From contig JAFTSO010000040.1 of the NCBI GenBank assembly GCA_017467265.1, positions 1 through 44,204 of the forward strand: a stretch of 44,204 bases of DNA, written 5' to 3'. The notes beneath the pieces were generated by a model. That model was not told the origin of the DNA, ran no database searches, and saw nothing but the letters and a program-made list of their open reading frames with translations. The stretch is from Clostridia bacterium. Lineage in GTDB: Bacteria > Bacillota > Clostridia > Christensenellales > Borkfalkiaceae. The position numbers and the translations under genes were made by a program. Shown one piece after another: positions 16,652-25,916 of the stretch (position 1 is its first letter; every line of letters begins with the position of its first letter).

Positions 16652-17518
16652 TTGCTACATTTTGAAAAATATTTACAAGATAACTTCGTGACGATCGAGC
16701 GAACGGACGGGCTGTATCCCAAGGCGTGGAAAACGCTCCCTGACGCACCCGAACGGCTGTACGCGGTGGGCAATACCGCATTGCTGCGAAAAAGGATTTT
16801 CGTGGTGGTAGGCTCGCGGCGTACCCCTGCGAATGCGATGAAGCTGGGGGAAACGATCGCCGGAGAACTCTCGGATGAGTTCGTGATTGCGACGGGCTCG
16901 GCGGACGGCGGTGACACGGCAGCGATCGAGGGCGCGTGGCAAAAGGGTGTGATTTGTCTGTTGGCAGGCGGCTTTTCGGCGATACCGCAGGCGAATTTGC
17001 CCTTGCTCGAACGGGTAGCAAAAAACGGCTTGCTCCTGTCCTTACACGAATACGACACCCCCGTACGTACCTTTTCGTACGAGTACCGCAATAAATATTT
17101 GGCGGCACTCGGCGACGGCGTGCTCGTACTGGGCGCAGGGGAAAAGAGCGGCGCGCTCATCACGGCGAAATACGCAAAGAGCTTTGACAAGGAAATTTTC
17201 GCGTTGCCCTATCCGCCCAAAGCGTTATCGGGCGCAGGATGCAACGCACTCATCAAAAAAGGCGCGCACTTGACGGAAAGCGCAGCGGACGTGTTTGCTG
17301 TTTACGGCGTGGACGCGTCTTCGCGAGCGGTAAAAATCGAGCTTTCCGCAGACGAAGAAAAGCTGTACGAAACGCTCCGCGAACGTGGCGAAGGGCACAG
17401 CGGCGAGTTGTCGGCGATGACGGGGATTCCCGTGTTTAAGCTCCGCGCGGTGTTATCCGCGTTAGAGATCAAAGGGCTGGTCGTTTCGCTGGGCGGCAAC
17501 CGCTATTCGGTAGTATAA
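16652..17518 (+). CDS. dprA: Divergent DprA/Smf-like DNA-processing protein, TTG start
   Basis: A 288-residue protein of the DprA Rossmann family. DprA protects incoming single-stranded DNA and loads RecA. The start is a TTG at 16652 with AAAGGAGA eight bases before it; no ATG fits. A short N-terminal segment replaces the usual SAM-like domain. The Rossmann core starts VVGSRRTPANAM (about 52), and RNKYLAALGDGVLVLGAGEKSGALITAKYA-type conserved residues follow near 150-175. The motif usually written SGxARGID reads TGSADGGD here, so the DNA-binding loop is altered. A winged-helix domain closes the protein (about 230-288). It lies directly before topA, as in many Bacillota. Confidence 0.88.
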   Translation: MLHFEKYLQDNFVTIERTDGLYPKAWKTLPDAPERLYAVGNTALLRKRIFVVVGSRRTPANAMKLGETIAGELSDEFVIATGSADGGDTAAIEGAWQKGVICLLAGGFSAIPQANLPLLERVAKNGLLLSLHEYDTPVRTFSYEYRNKYLAALGDGVLVLGAGEKSGALITAKYAKSFDKEIFALPYPPKALSGAGCNALIKKGAHLTESAADVFAVYGVDASSRAVKIELSADEEKLYETLRERGEGHSGELSAMTGIPVFKLRAVLSALEIKGLVVSLGGNRYSVV

Positions 17519-17581
17519 ACCGCCGCAAAAGCGCGTATAACATAACAAGGCAAAAAAATTTTTAGACGTAAGGAATATATA

Positions 17582-19918
17582 ATGGATTTAATCATCGTAG
17601 AGTCGCCTTCCAAGGCGAAAACCATCACCAAGTACTTAAAGGGCAAATACCGCGTCGATGCGTCCGCAGGGCACATCCGCGATCTGCCCGTGCATACGCT
17701 CGGCGTGGACGTGAAGAACAATTTCGAGCCGAAATACGTCAATTCGGATAACAAAGAAGACGTGATTCGACGTTTGGTGGACGCGACGAAAAAAGCCGAT
17801 CGCGTTTACCTTGCAACCGACCCTGATAGAGAGGGGGAGGCGATTGCTTGGCATTTGCAAACGGTGCTTGGGCTGGACGAAAAGGGCGAGAACCGTATCG
17901 AGTTCAACGAAGTTTCCCAGCGCGCCATTGAGGCGGCGCTCAAAACGCCCCGTCAGATCAATTACAGCTTGGTGGACGCGCAGCAGGCGCGCCGCGTACT
18001 CGATAGACTGGTGGGATATAAGCTGTCCACGCTGTTAAACCACAAGATCGAGGACAAGAAAGGGAACGGCAAACGCACGCTCTCGGGGGGCAGAGTGCAA
18101 TCGGTTGCACTCCGTCTGCTCGTCGAACGGGAAAGGGAGATCACGGCGTTCGTGCCGCAGGAATACTGGAATTTGACGGCGGATCTGCAAGATCAGCCCA
18201 AGGCATACGCACCTTTTAAGGCGAGACTGGAAAAGAAAGGCGCGAAGAAATACAAGCCCTCGTCCGCAGACGAAACCGCACAGGTGCTCGCAGCGATCGA
18301 ACAGGGCAGATTTATCGTTTCCAAAGTAAAGAAAACGGTGGCGAAATCGCACGCGCCCGCGCCGTTCACGACCAGCTCCTTGCAGCAGGACGCGTCGAAC
18401 AAGCTGGGCTTGACCGCTCCCGAAACGATGAGCCTTGCGCAGCATTTGTACGAAGGTATCGCGACGGAAAACGGCGATCATATCGCGTTTATTACGTATA
18501 TGAGAACGGACTCCGTTCGCGTATCGAAAGAGGCACAGACGAAGGCTTTGGAGCGTATTCGCGCGGTGTACGGTGACGAATTTGTGCCCGAAAAACCCAA
18601 CTATTACGCGACGAAGAAGGGGGCGCAGGACGCGCACGAGGCGATCCGTCCGATTGATCTTTCGATGACGCCACAAAAGGCAAAGACGTTGCTCGATAAA
18701 AAGCATTTCGCGCTGTATAAGCTGATTTACGAGCGTTTCTTGGCGTCGCAGATGGCAGAGGCGAAATATAACAGTATGCAAATGGAAATCGATAACAGCG
18801 GATACGTGTTCAATGCAAGCGGTAAAGTGCTGCTCTTTGCAGGGTTCACGGCGGTGTATCAGGATTTCAATGCGAAGAAAGACGACGAGGACGAAATCAG
18901 CAGCGAAAAGCTGTTGCCCGACCTTTCCGAAGGGGACGTGCTCGATCTCGTGACGATGAAAAAAGAACAAAAATTCACAAAGCCGCCTATGCGCTATACG
19001 GACGCGTCCATCGTCAAAACGATGGAAGAAAAGGGGATTGGCAGACCGTCCACGTATGCGACGATCATTTCGAAATTGATGCAGAAATACGTCAAAAAGG
19101 AAGGCAAATATATGATTCCCACCCCGATCGCGTACGACGTGGTGGATATGCTCGTGAACTGCTTTAAGGACGTTATGGACGTCGGATTTACCGCGGATAT
19201 GGAAACCAAGCTCGATGACATCGAAGACGGTGGCGTGGACTGGCGCGCGGTGATCGGGGAGTTCTACCCGGGGTTTGAAAAGAACCTGCGTGCAGCCTCC
19301 ACCTACGGTGATCAGCTCACCGAAGAAGTGTGCGGCAAATGCGGTCATTTTATGCTCCGCCGTATCGGTAAATTCGGCAAATATCTCGCTTGTTCCAACT
19401 ATCCCGAGTGCCAAAATATCATCAGCGAGAGTGCGGAAGAAGTGTCCGCGATCCGCTGCCCGAAATGTGGCGAAAATATGGTGGTCAAGAGCGGTAAATT
19501 CGGTAAATTCTTGGCTTGTCCCAGCTATCCCGACTGTCGTTCGACAATGTCGATGCCTTCGGACGAAGCACCCAAGCTCGCAGGGAAGTGCCCTGAGTGC
19601 GGCGCGGCGATGACGGTGCGGAAATCCAAGCGCGGCAAGACGTATTACAGCTGTCTTGGCTATCCCGATTGTAAATTTATGAGCTGGGACGTGCCCACGG
19701 GGGACAAATGCCCCGAGTGCAACGAGCCGCTCGTCTATACTTCGACGGGGAATATCAAGTGCAGCAACAAAGAATGCTCGTACAAAATCAAGGTAGAAAA
19801 GGCGAAGGGTACGAGAGCACCGCAGATGGAAGACGACTTCACGCCGCCCCCCTTGGAAGAGCCGTTTTATGACGATTACGAAGGGTGGTTCCCTGCCGAT
19901 TATAACGATGAAAACTAA
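17582..19918 (+). CDS. topA: DNA topoisomerase I
   Basis: A 778-residue type IA topoisomerase, which relaxes negative supercoils. The TOPRIM domain starts IIVESPSKAKTI and has its DPDREGE metal motif near residue 80. The active-site tyrosine lies in ITYMRTDSVR (about 304). Four zinc-finger-like repeats close the protein (about 580-745). They begin CGKCGHFML, CPKCGENMV, CPECGAAMT and CPECNEPLV, each with a second cysteine pair in an NYPEC/SYPDC/GYPDC/NKEC box. An acidic tail ends it. The start ATG follows TAAGGA. The coding end overlaps the trmFO start by 11 bases. Confidence 0.97.
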   Translation: MDLIIVESPSKAKTITKYLKGKYRVDASAGHIRDLPVHTLGVDVKNNFEPKYVNSDNKEDVIRRLVDATKKADRVYLATDPDREGEAIAWHLQTVLGLDEKGENRIEFNEVSQRAIEAALKTPRQINYSLVDAQQARRVLDRLVGYKLSTLLNHKIEDKKGNGKRTLSGGRVQSVALRLLVEREREITAFVPQEYWNLTADLQDQPKAYAPFKARLEKKGAKKYKPSSADETAQVLAAIEQGRFIVSKVKKTVAKSHAPAPFTTSSLQQDASNKLGLTAPETMSLAQHLYEGIATENGDHIAFITYMRTDSVRVSKEAQTKALERIRAVYGDEFVPEKPNYYATKKGAQDAHEAIRPIDLSMTPQKAKTLLDKKHFALYKLIYERFLASQMAEAKYNSMQMEIDNSGYVFNASGKVLLFAGFTAVYQDFNAKKDDEDEISSEKLLPDLSEGDVLDLVTMKKEQKFTKPPMRYTDASIVKTMEEKGIGRPSTYATIISKLMQKYVKKEGKYMIPTPIAYDVVDMLVNCFKDVMDVGFTADMETKLDDIEDGGVDWRAVIGEFYPGFEKNLRAASTYGDQLTEEVCGKCGHFMLRRIGKFGKYLACSNYPECQNIISESAEEVSAIRCPKCGENMVVKSGKFGKFLACPSYPDCRSTMSMPSDEAPKLAGKCPECGAAMTVRKSKRGKTYYSCLGYPDCKFMSWDVPTGDKCPECNEPLVYTSTGNIKCSNKECSYKIKVEKAKGTRAPQMEDDFTPPPLEEPFYDDYEGWFPADYNDEN

Positions 19919-21245
19919 CGCAAAAGTAGTGGTAATCGGGGGAGGTTTGGCAGGCAGCGAAGCGGCGTATTACCTTGCGTCGCGCGGCATACCCACCACG
20001 CTGATCGAGATGAAACCGAAAAAATTCACGCCTGCGCACGAGAGCGAGAACTATGGTGAGCTGGTCTGCTCCAACTCGCTCAAAAGCAACGACGTGTACG
20101 CGAACGCCTGCGGTCTTTTGAAAGAAGAGATGCGTTTGCTCGGCTCGATGGTGATCGAGGCGGCGGACGCGACGAGAGTACCTGCTGGGGCGGCACTTGC
20201 CGTGGATAGGGATAAATTTTCGGCGTATATTACAAATAAATTGAAAGCGTGTCCAAACTTGACGTTGGAGCACGGCGAAGTGGAAACGCTGCCCACGCTC
20301 GAAAAGGACGGGGACGTGTACGCGATTATCGCGACAGGACCGCTGACGAGCGAGCCGCTGAGCGAAAGTATAAAAGAAAATTTTGGCGGTGGCTTGCATT
20401 TTTACGACGCGTCCGCGCCGATCATTTCGGCGGAGAGCGTAGATATGTCCTGCGCGTTCACGGGCGATCGCTACGGCAAGGGCACGGGCGATTATATCAA
20501 CTGTCCGATGGACAAGGACGAATATTATGCGTTCGTGGACGAATTGCTATCGGCGGAAAAGGCGCATCTGCACGAGTTTGAAAAACGGGAAATTTTCGAA
20601 GGGTGTATGCCCATCGAAGTGATGGCGAGTCGCGGCAAGGACACGCTCCGCTACGGCACGTTAAAGCCCGTAGGGCTTTACGGCGACGACGGCAAACGTC
20701 CGTACGCGGTATTGCAGTTGCGCAAAGAGAACGAAACGGGCACGTGCTACAATCTGGTCGGCTTTCAGACGAATTTGAAATTTCCCGAGCAAAAACGGGT
20801 ATTTTCGATGATTCCTGCCTTGAAAAACGCAGAGTTTTTACGTTACGGCGTGATGCACAGAAATACGTATATTCAGTCCCCCGACGTTTTGAATCGCGAT
20901 TTTTCGTGTAAGAATAATAGACGGATGTTTTTTGCAGGGCAGATCACGGGCGTAGAGGGGTACGTCGAGAGCGCGGCGAGCGGACTTTTGGCGGCGATCC
21001 ATATCGCCGATGAAATTCTTTCTCGCACGCCCCATGTTTTTGACGAGAGGACGGTGTGCGGCGCGCTGGAAACGCATATCTCTACACAGGTCAAGGATTT
21101 TCAACCGATGAACGCGAATTTTGGCATTTTAGCCCCTTTGCCCGTGCGGATCAAGGACAAAAAGGAGCGGTACAAAACGCTCGCCGAGCGCGCGCTGTCC
21201 ACAATTCGCGAAGAACTTGCAAAAAATCAACCGAAAACCAAGTAA
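19908..21245 (+). CDS. trmFO: Folate/FAD-dependent tRNA (uracil-54) methyltransferase
   Basis: TrmFO adds the T-loop methyl of tRNA (m5U54) using methylenetetrahydrofolate and FAD. The 445-residue product begins with the dinucleotide motif VVVIGGGLAGSEAA. It has the CSNSLKSND segment (Cys about 53) and EGCMPIEVMASRG (Cys about 223), whose cysteines are the known catalytic pair, and FAGQITGVEGYVESAASG near the C terminus. The ATG at 19908 overlaps topA by 11 bases and lacks a close ribosome site, so it likely depends on translation of topA. The order topA-trmFO-hslV-hslU matches Bacillus, except that xerC is missing. Confidence 0.96.
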   Translation: MKTNAKVVVIGGGLAGSEAAYYLASRGIPTTLIEMKPKKFTPAHESENYGELVCSNSLKSNDVYANACGLLKEEMRLLGSMVIEAADATRVPAGAALAVDRDKFSAYITNKLKACPNLTLEHGEVETLPTLEKDGDVYAIIATGPLTSEPLSESIKENFGGGLHFYDASAPIISAESVDMSCAFTGDRYGKGTGDYINCPMDKDEYYAFVDELLSAEKAHLHEFEKREIFEGCMPIEVMASRGKDTLRYGTLKPVGLYGDDGKRPYAVLQLRKENETGTCYNLVGFQTNLKFPEQKRVFSMIPALKNAEFLRYGVMHRNTYIQSPDVLNRDFSCKNNRRMFFAGQITGVEGYVESAASGLLAAIHIADEILSRTPHVFDERTVCGALETHISTQVKDFQPMNANFGILAPLPVRIKDKKERYKTLAERALSTIREELAKNQPKTK

Positions 21246-21257
21246 GGAAGTAAGAAT

Positions 21258-21851
21258 ATGGAATTTAGAGGAACAACCATTTGCGCGGTCAAAAAGAACG
21301 GCGTGACGGCGAGTGCCGGCGACGGGCAGGTGACGATGGGCGAATCGGTCATTTTCAAAAACACGGCGATCAAGGTGCGCCGCATTTTCGGTGGCAAAGT
21401 CATTTTGGGCTTTGCTGGATCCGTGACGGACGCGTTTGCGCTCACCGAGCGTTTTGAAGGGATGCTGAACAAATTCGGAGGCAATCTGATGCGCTCGGCG
21501 GTGGAGCTTGCGGAGCTTTGGCGCAGCGATAAAATCGGCAGAAAGCTGGATGCGATGATGATTACGGCGGACGAAAATACATTGCTCATTTTGTCGGGCA
21601 CGGGCGAAGTAATCGAGCCGGACGAAGGGGTGTGCGCGATCGGTAGCGGCGGCAATTACGCTCTGGCGGCGGCACGTGCGCTGTATCAGGAAACGGACTA
21701 CGATGCGGAAACGATTGCAAAAAAGGCGTTGAAAATCGCGTCGCAAATCTGCGTGTTTACCAACGATAATATTCGTTGCGAAACGGTGGGCATAGCCGCG
21801 GAAAATCCCGTAAAAAAGGCACGTAAAAAGACGGAAAAGGAGGACGAATAA
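21258..21851 (+). CDS. hslV: ATP-dependent protease subunit HslV
   Basis: HslV is the dodecameric, proteasome-like peptidase of the HslUV (ClpQY) complex. The 197-residue product has a short MEFRG propeptide. Thr6 (TTICAV) would become the N-terminal nucleophile, unlike the serine form of some Bacillus. [28 protein letters not shown] and [16 protein letters not shown] are standard HslV segments. A Lys/Glu-rich tail of about 15 residues extends the C terminus. The stop overlaps the hslU start by one base (TAATG). Confidence 0.95.
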   Translation: MEFRGTTICAVKKNGVTASAGDGQVTMGESVIFKNTAIKVRRIFGGKVILGFAGSVTDAFALTERFEGMLNKFGGNLMRSAVELAELWRSDKIGRKLDAMMITADENTLLILSGTGEVIEPDEGVCAIGSGGNYALAAARALYQETDYDAETIAKKALKIASQICVFTNDNIRCETVGIAAENPVKKARKKTEKEDE

Positions 21852-23158
21852 TGGATTTATCCCCCAAACAGATCGTCTATAAATTAGACAAATATATCAT
21901 CGGGCAGGACGAAGCGAAAAAGGCGGTGGCAATCGCCCTTCGCAATCGTTATCGTCGCGCGCAGCTCCCTGCGGAGATCCGCGAAGAGATTACGCCCAAA
22001 AACATCATTATGAAAGGCCCTACGGGTGTAGGCAAAACGGAGATTGCGCGTCGTCTGGCGAAGCTGGTCAAAGCGCCCTTTGTCAAGGTAGAGGCGACCA
22101 AATACACCGAAGTAGGGTACGTAGGCAAGGACGTGGAAGGTATGATTCGCGATCTTGCAGAGTGCGCGTATCGGTTGGTAAAAGCGGAAAAAGCGGACGA
22201 AGTGAAAGCCAAAGCGACGGCGGCGGCAGAAAAACGCCTTGTCAAGGTGCTCTCCGAGGCGAAAAAGGACGAGCGTGACAAGCTGGACAAGGATATTTTC
22301 GAAAACAATTTGCTGGAAGGTCTGCGCAAAGGCGAATACGACAATTTTATGATCGAAATGGAAGTGGCGGACGAACCGCAAGCGATGGAGCTCGTGCCCG
22401 GCGGCGCGGCGATCTCGATCGGCAGCATCTTCGGGGATATGTTCCAGAACAAGAAGAAAAAACGCCGTTTGAGTGTGCGTGAGGCGTTCCAAATTTCGCT
22501 CGCAGAAGAATCGGAAAAGCTGATGGACGAAGACGCGATCAAATCGGAGGCGCTCTATCGCGCGGAAAACGACGGGATTGTGTTCATTGACGAAATCGAC
22601 AAGATCGCAGGCAAGGGCAACCGCGGCGGAGCGGACGTTTCGCGAGAGGGGGTTCAACGGGATATACTCCCCATCGTTGAAGGCTCGACAGTCGTCACCA
22701 AATATGGCCCGATCAAGACCGATTTCATTTTGTTCATCGCGGCAGGCGCGTTCCACGTGGCGGCGGTGGAAGATCTGATTCCCGAGCTGCAAGGGCGTTT
22801 CCCCGTTTCGGTGGAATTGCACAGCTTAACAAAGGAAGATTTTATCAAAATTTTGACGGAAACGGAAAACTCTCTCACGTTCCAGTACGGGCAGCTGTTG
22901 AGTGTGGATAACATCAATCTGGAATTTGACGAAGGCGCGATCGAACGGATTGCGGAAGTGTCGGTAGAGCTGAATTTGACGTCCGAGGACATCGGCGCGC
23001 GCCGTTTGCATACGGTTATGGAATATCTTCTCGAAGATATTTCGTTCAACGCCGGCGGCGATTATCCTCTGTTCACGCTGAAAATCGACAGAAAATACGT
23101 GGACGAGCATTTGCAGAAACTCACGGGCGACCGTAATTTGAAGAAATACGTTTTATAA
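21851..23158 (+). CDS. hslU: ATP-dependent protease ATPase subunit HslU
   Basis: HslU is the AAA+ unfoldase that feeds proteins into HslV. The 435-residue product begins LSPKQIVYKLDKYIIGQDEAKK. Walker A is GPTGVGKTE (about 57-65), and a helical, charged I domain (about 110-230) follows. Walker B is IVFIDEIDKIA (about 243), with an arginine-finger region near GRFPVSVEL and the C-terminal KKYVL that docks into HslV. All expected parts are intact. Coupling to hslV by one-base overlap fits equimolar expression. Confidence 0.96.
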   Translation: MDLSPKQIVYKLDKYIIGQDEAKKAVAIALRNRYRRAQLPAEIREEITPKNIIMKGPTGVGKTEIARRLAKLVKAPFVKVEATKYTEVGYVGKDVEGMIRDLAECAYRLVKAEKADEVKAKATAAAEKRLVKVLSEAKKDERDKLDKDIFENNLLEGLRKGEYDNFMIEMEVADEPQAMELVPGGAAISIGSIFGDMFQNKKKKRRLSVREAFQISLAEESEKLMDEDAIKSEALYRAENDGIVFIDEIDKIAGKGNRGGADVSREGVQRDILPIVEGSTVVTKYGPIKTDFILFIAAGAFHVAAVEDLIPELQGRFPVSVELHSLTKEDFIKILTETENSLTFQYGQLLSVDNINLEFDEGAIERIAEVSVELNLTSEDIGARRLHTVMEYLLEDISFNAGGDYPLFTLKIDRKYVDEHLQKLTGDRNLKKYVL

Positions 23159-23178
23159 AATAGATTAGGAAAAATACT

Positions 23179-24429
23179 ATGATTAATATTCCCAAGGGCA
23201 CGAAAGACGTTCTGCCCCAAGACAGTTATAAATGGCAATACGTAGAGAGCACGGCACGCGAAATCGCAGGGCTTTTCAATCTCAAAGAGATACGTACCCC
23301 CACCTTTGAACATACCGAGCTGTTTCAGCGTGGCGTTGGCGACACCACCGACATTGTCACAAAGGAAATGTACACCTTTAAGGACAAGGGCGATAGATCG
23401 ATCACCTTGAAACCCGAAGGCACGGCAGGTGCGGTGCGTTCGTTCATCGAGAGCGGACTGGCGAACGGCGTTTTGCCTGCAAAAATGTATTATATCACCC
23501 CTGCCTTCCGCTACGAGCGGCCGCAGGCTGGTCGACTTCGTGAGTTCCATCAATTCGGCGTGGAAATTTTTGGTGCGAAAGGCGCACAAACGGACGCGGA
23601 GGCGATCGTGATGGCGGATACGCTACTGAAAAAGCTGGGGCTGAACGTCCAGCTGTATATCAATTCGATCGGCTGTCCCACTTGCCGTGCGGCGTTTAAT
23701 AAGGCGCTGAAAGAATTTTTCGAGCCTAACCTGGAAAATCTTTGCTACGATTGCAAAACGCGGTATGCAAAAAATCCGTTGCGCTTACTCGATTGCAAGG
23801 AAGAGAATTGCAAGAAGATTAATTCGGACGCGCCGTCTATTTTGGAATACCTTTGCGACGATTGCGCGGCGCACTTTGACACGCTGAAAGCGTGCCTTAC
23901 GCTGGCTGGTGTGGATTACAAGATTGACCCTCGTATCGTGCGTGGGCTCGATTATTACACGCGTAGCGTGTTTGAGTTTGTATCGACGTCCATCGGCGCG
24001 CAAGGTACGGTGTGCGCAGGGGGCAGATACGACGGCTTGATCGCGGAGCTGGGCGGTAATCCGATGCCTGCGGTGGGCTTTGCGGCAGGCATTGAAAGAC
24101 TGCTGATCGTGATGGAGCAGACGGGGGTGGAAATCCCTGCGCCGCACGTGCCCACGGTATATATCGCAGGTATGGACAACGATTGTCGTCAAAAGGCGTT
24201 CGAACTGGCGACGGTGCTCCGCGCCAAAGGCGTATTTGCAGAGATCGATCATATGGAGCGTTCGGTGAAGGCGCAGTTTAAGTACGCGGACAAGCTGGGC
24301 GCGAAATACGTGGCGGTGATCGGCGGCAACGAGCTTGCCGAAGGTAGAGCCAACGTTAAATGTATGGCGACGGGTGAGAGTGAAAGCGTAGCTTTTGCGG
24401 ATATGCCGACATATTTTTTGACGAAATAA
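23179..24429 (+). CDS. hisS: Histidine-tRNA ligase
   Basis: A class II aminoacyl-tRNA synthetase of 416 residues. It begins INIPKGTKDVLP, has motif 2 (FRYERPQAGRLREFHQFGVE, about 112-131), a histidine-specific LDYYTRSVFEF segment (about 256) and motif 3 (AVGFAAGIERLL, about 293). The anticodon-binding domain lies at about 320-416. A cysteine-rich stretch near 155-235 (CPTC, CYDC, CKEENC, CDDC) resembles the inserted zinc-like region seen in some HisRS. It follows hslU by 20 bases with an AGGAAAAA ribosome site, in the place where codY stands in Bacillus. No T-box leader fits in that gap. Confidence 0.96.
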   Translation: MINIPKGTKDVLPQDSYKWQYVESTAREIAGLFNLKEIRTPTFEHTELFQRGVGDTTDIVTKEMYTFKDKGDRSITLKPEGTAGAVRSFIESGLANGVLPAKMYYITPAFRYERPQAGRLREFHQFGVEIFGAKGAQTDAEAIVMADTLLKKLGLNVQLYINSIGCPTCRAAFNKALKEFFEPNLENLCYDCKTRYAKNPLRLLDCKEENCKKINSDAPSILEYLCDDCAAHFDTLKACLTLAGVDYKIDPRIVRGLDYYTRSVFEFVSTSIGAQGTVCAGGRYDGLIAELGGNPMPAVGFAAGIERLLIVMEQTGVEIPAPHVPTVYIAGMDNDCRQKAFELATVLRAKGVFAEIDHMERSVKAQFKYADKLGAKYVAVIGGNELAEGRANVKCMATGESESVAFADMPTYFLTK

Positions 24430-24456
24430 CCAAAGCTAAAAAAGGAGGAAAAGAAA

Positions 24457-24780
24457 ATGGTAAAATACGTAAATGCAGCAGGGTTGGAAGAATTGATCGC
24501 GAGTGCGAAATTGCCCGTTTTTTGTGACTTTTGGGCGAGCTGGTGTGGACCTTGCAGAATGCTCGCGCCCGTGTTCGAAGACCTTTCGGATAAATACGAG
24601 GGCGAGGCGGTGTTTGTAAAGATCGACATTGACGAAGAGGACAGCGAGGCGGCGGCGATCAAATACGGCATTTCGTCGATTCCGAATATTATCGTATTCA
24701 AGGACGGAAAGCCCGTGGCAAACCATCTCGGCTTTGCGCCCGAGTCGGTGCTCGATGCCTTTGTGCAAGCAAACCTTTAA
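24457..24780 (+). CDS. trxA: Thioredoxin
   Basis: A 107-residue classic thioredoxin with the redox motif WASWCGPCRM (Cys pair at about 29 and 32), the FVKIDIDEE strand, the cis-proline region ISSIPNIIVFKDG and a C-terminal helix. It reduces protein disulfides in the cytoplasm. The ribosome site AAAGGAGG is strong. It follows hisS by 27 bases and ends the long housekeeping run, as a terminator follows directly. Confidence 0.95.
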   Translation: MVKYVNAAGLEELIASAKLPVFCDFWASWCGPCRMLAPVFEDLSDKYEGEAVFVKIDIDEEDSEAAAIKYGISSIPNIIVFKDGKPVANHLGFAPESVLDAFVQANL

Positions 24781-24792
24781 GAAGAAAAAGAG

Positions 24793-24822
24793 AAATCCCG
24801 TCCTATAAGGACGGGATTTTTT
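24793..24822 (+). terminator. Intrinsic terminator after trxA
   Basis: AAATCCCGTCC (24793-24803) pairs perfectly with GGACGGGATTT (24809-24819). A T-run follows. Confidence 0.9.
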
Positions 24823-24843
24823 ACAAAAAAATTCGTGATGTTC

Positions 24844-24871
24844 TTGACAAAATTTTGGAATATGATATAAT
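24844..24871 (+). promoter_or_regulatory. Promoter of the lipoprotein gene
   Basis: Perfect TTGACA (24844-24849) and TATAAT (24866-24871) hexamers are 16 bases apart. Confidence 0.8.
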
Positions 24872-24904
24872 AAATATAAATAAAAAACAAGGAGAGCTTG
24901 TATT

Positions 24905-25783
24905 ATGAAAAAAGTATTCAAAATGGCAATGGGTTGTGTTTGTGCGTTGTCGGTGATGATGGCGGTTGGGTGTGACAAAGGCGGCAGCAGCTATACGACA
25001 CAGGAAACGCTGAACGGCAAAACGACGGAAGAAAAATACACCGAGATTATGGCGACGATCGACGGGCAGAGTGAGAACTTTACTAGCCTTACCAAATTTG
25101 ACGTGCATCTGGATATGACGATGCAGGGCGCGACGATGGGGCTGGATATGGATATGAGCACCACGATCAAAATGGACGGCGATAATTTCATTGAAAACGA
25201 TTATATCGACGGCGGCACGTTTATGGGTGAACAATTCGGTACAATGAATTTGAACGTTTGGTACGTGGGCGGCGTGGCGTACGTGGACGGTACGGACAGC
25301 GGCAATTTTGAAGGACAAATTAACAATACGAAGACGAAATACACCGCGACGATCGCGCAGATCTGTGATATTGCTGGGCTGGATCAGGACGAACTGTGGA
25401 ACCCGATCTACGATTTCTCGGATACAGCGTTTGAGGATGTCAAGTTCAACGTAGGCGAGAGCGATTCGTATTTTGAAATCATAATGAAAGGCGAAGAAGC
25501 GGCGAATTATGCGGAAAAGCTCGTGGCGTTGAAAGGGGTAAACGGCGACATTTCTATTCCCCAAGTCAATTACAAGTTTATGATGGATACGGAAGGGAAT
25601 TTCGAATACGTTAAGATCGATTACGAAATGACAATGACGGCAACCGTGCAAGGTCAAGCGGTGACGTATAAATACAAATATGACGGCACGATCACTTTCT
25701 CGGACGTCGGCACGACGGTTGTTGCTGCGCCTGAGGGCGGCGAAACGTGGAGAGATATCACCGCATATCTGCCTTTGTCCTAA
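24905..25783 (+). CDS. Predicted lipoprotein, beta-rich, function unknown
   Basis: A 292-residue exported lipoprotein. A short Lys-containing start and a hydrophobic core lead to the lipobox MAVGC, with the modified cysteine at about residue 23. The mature part is acidic and rich in Thr, Met, Asp and Gly. It alternates short strands such as VHLDMTMQ, LDMDMSTTI and YEMTMTATV. This looks like an anti-parallel beta sheet similar in style to LppX/LprG or DUF6612-type lipoproteins that hold lipids or hydrophobic ligands; the match is only by pattern. The ribosome site is AAGGAG. The gene stands alone with its own promoter and a terminator. Confidence 0.8.
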   Translation: MKKVFKMAMGCVCALSVMMAVGCDKGGSSYTTQETLNGKTTEEKYTEIMATIDGQSENFTSLTKFDVHLDMTMQGATMGLDMDMSTTIKMDGDNFIENDYIDGGTFMGEQFGTMNLNVWYVGGVAYVDGTDSGNFEGQINNTKTKYTATIAQICDIAGLDQDELWNPIYDFSDTAFEDVKFNVGESDSYFEIIMKGEEAANYAEKLVALKGVNGDISIPQVNYKFMMDTEGNFEYVKIDYEMTMTATVQGQAVTYKYKYDGTITFSDVGTTVVAAPEGGETWRDITAYLPLS

Positions 25784-25840
25784 CAGTTTTTTTCAAAATG
25801 GGGCATAGCATATCGCAACGAACGTGAAAAACAAAGTAAA

Positions 25841-25867
25841 AACCCGACGGGGCGTCCGTCGGGTTTT
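25841..25867. terminator. Bidirectional terminator between lipoprotein and rubrerythrin genes
   Basis: AACCCGACGG (25841-25850) and CCGTCGGGTT (25855-25864) form a perfect 10-bp stem. It has a T-run on the plus side and an A-rich flank that serves the minus strand. Confidence 0.85.
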
Positions 25868-25916
25868 CTATTTTGTTGTTTATCGTCAGCCGCCCGTTGG
25901 GCAGGAGAACAATCGA

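Noticed and set aside
18035-19414. 459-residue minus-strand open frame inside topA
   Set aside because: Shadow of a strongly conserved gene; composition is His/Arg/Phe-rich and there is no start signal.
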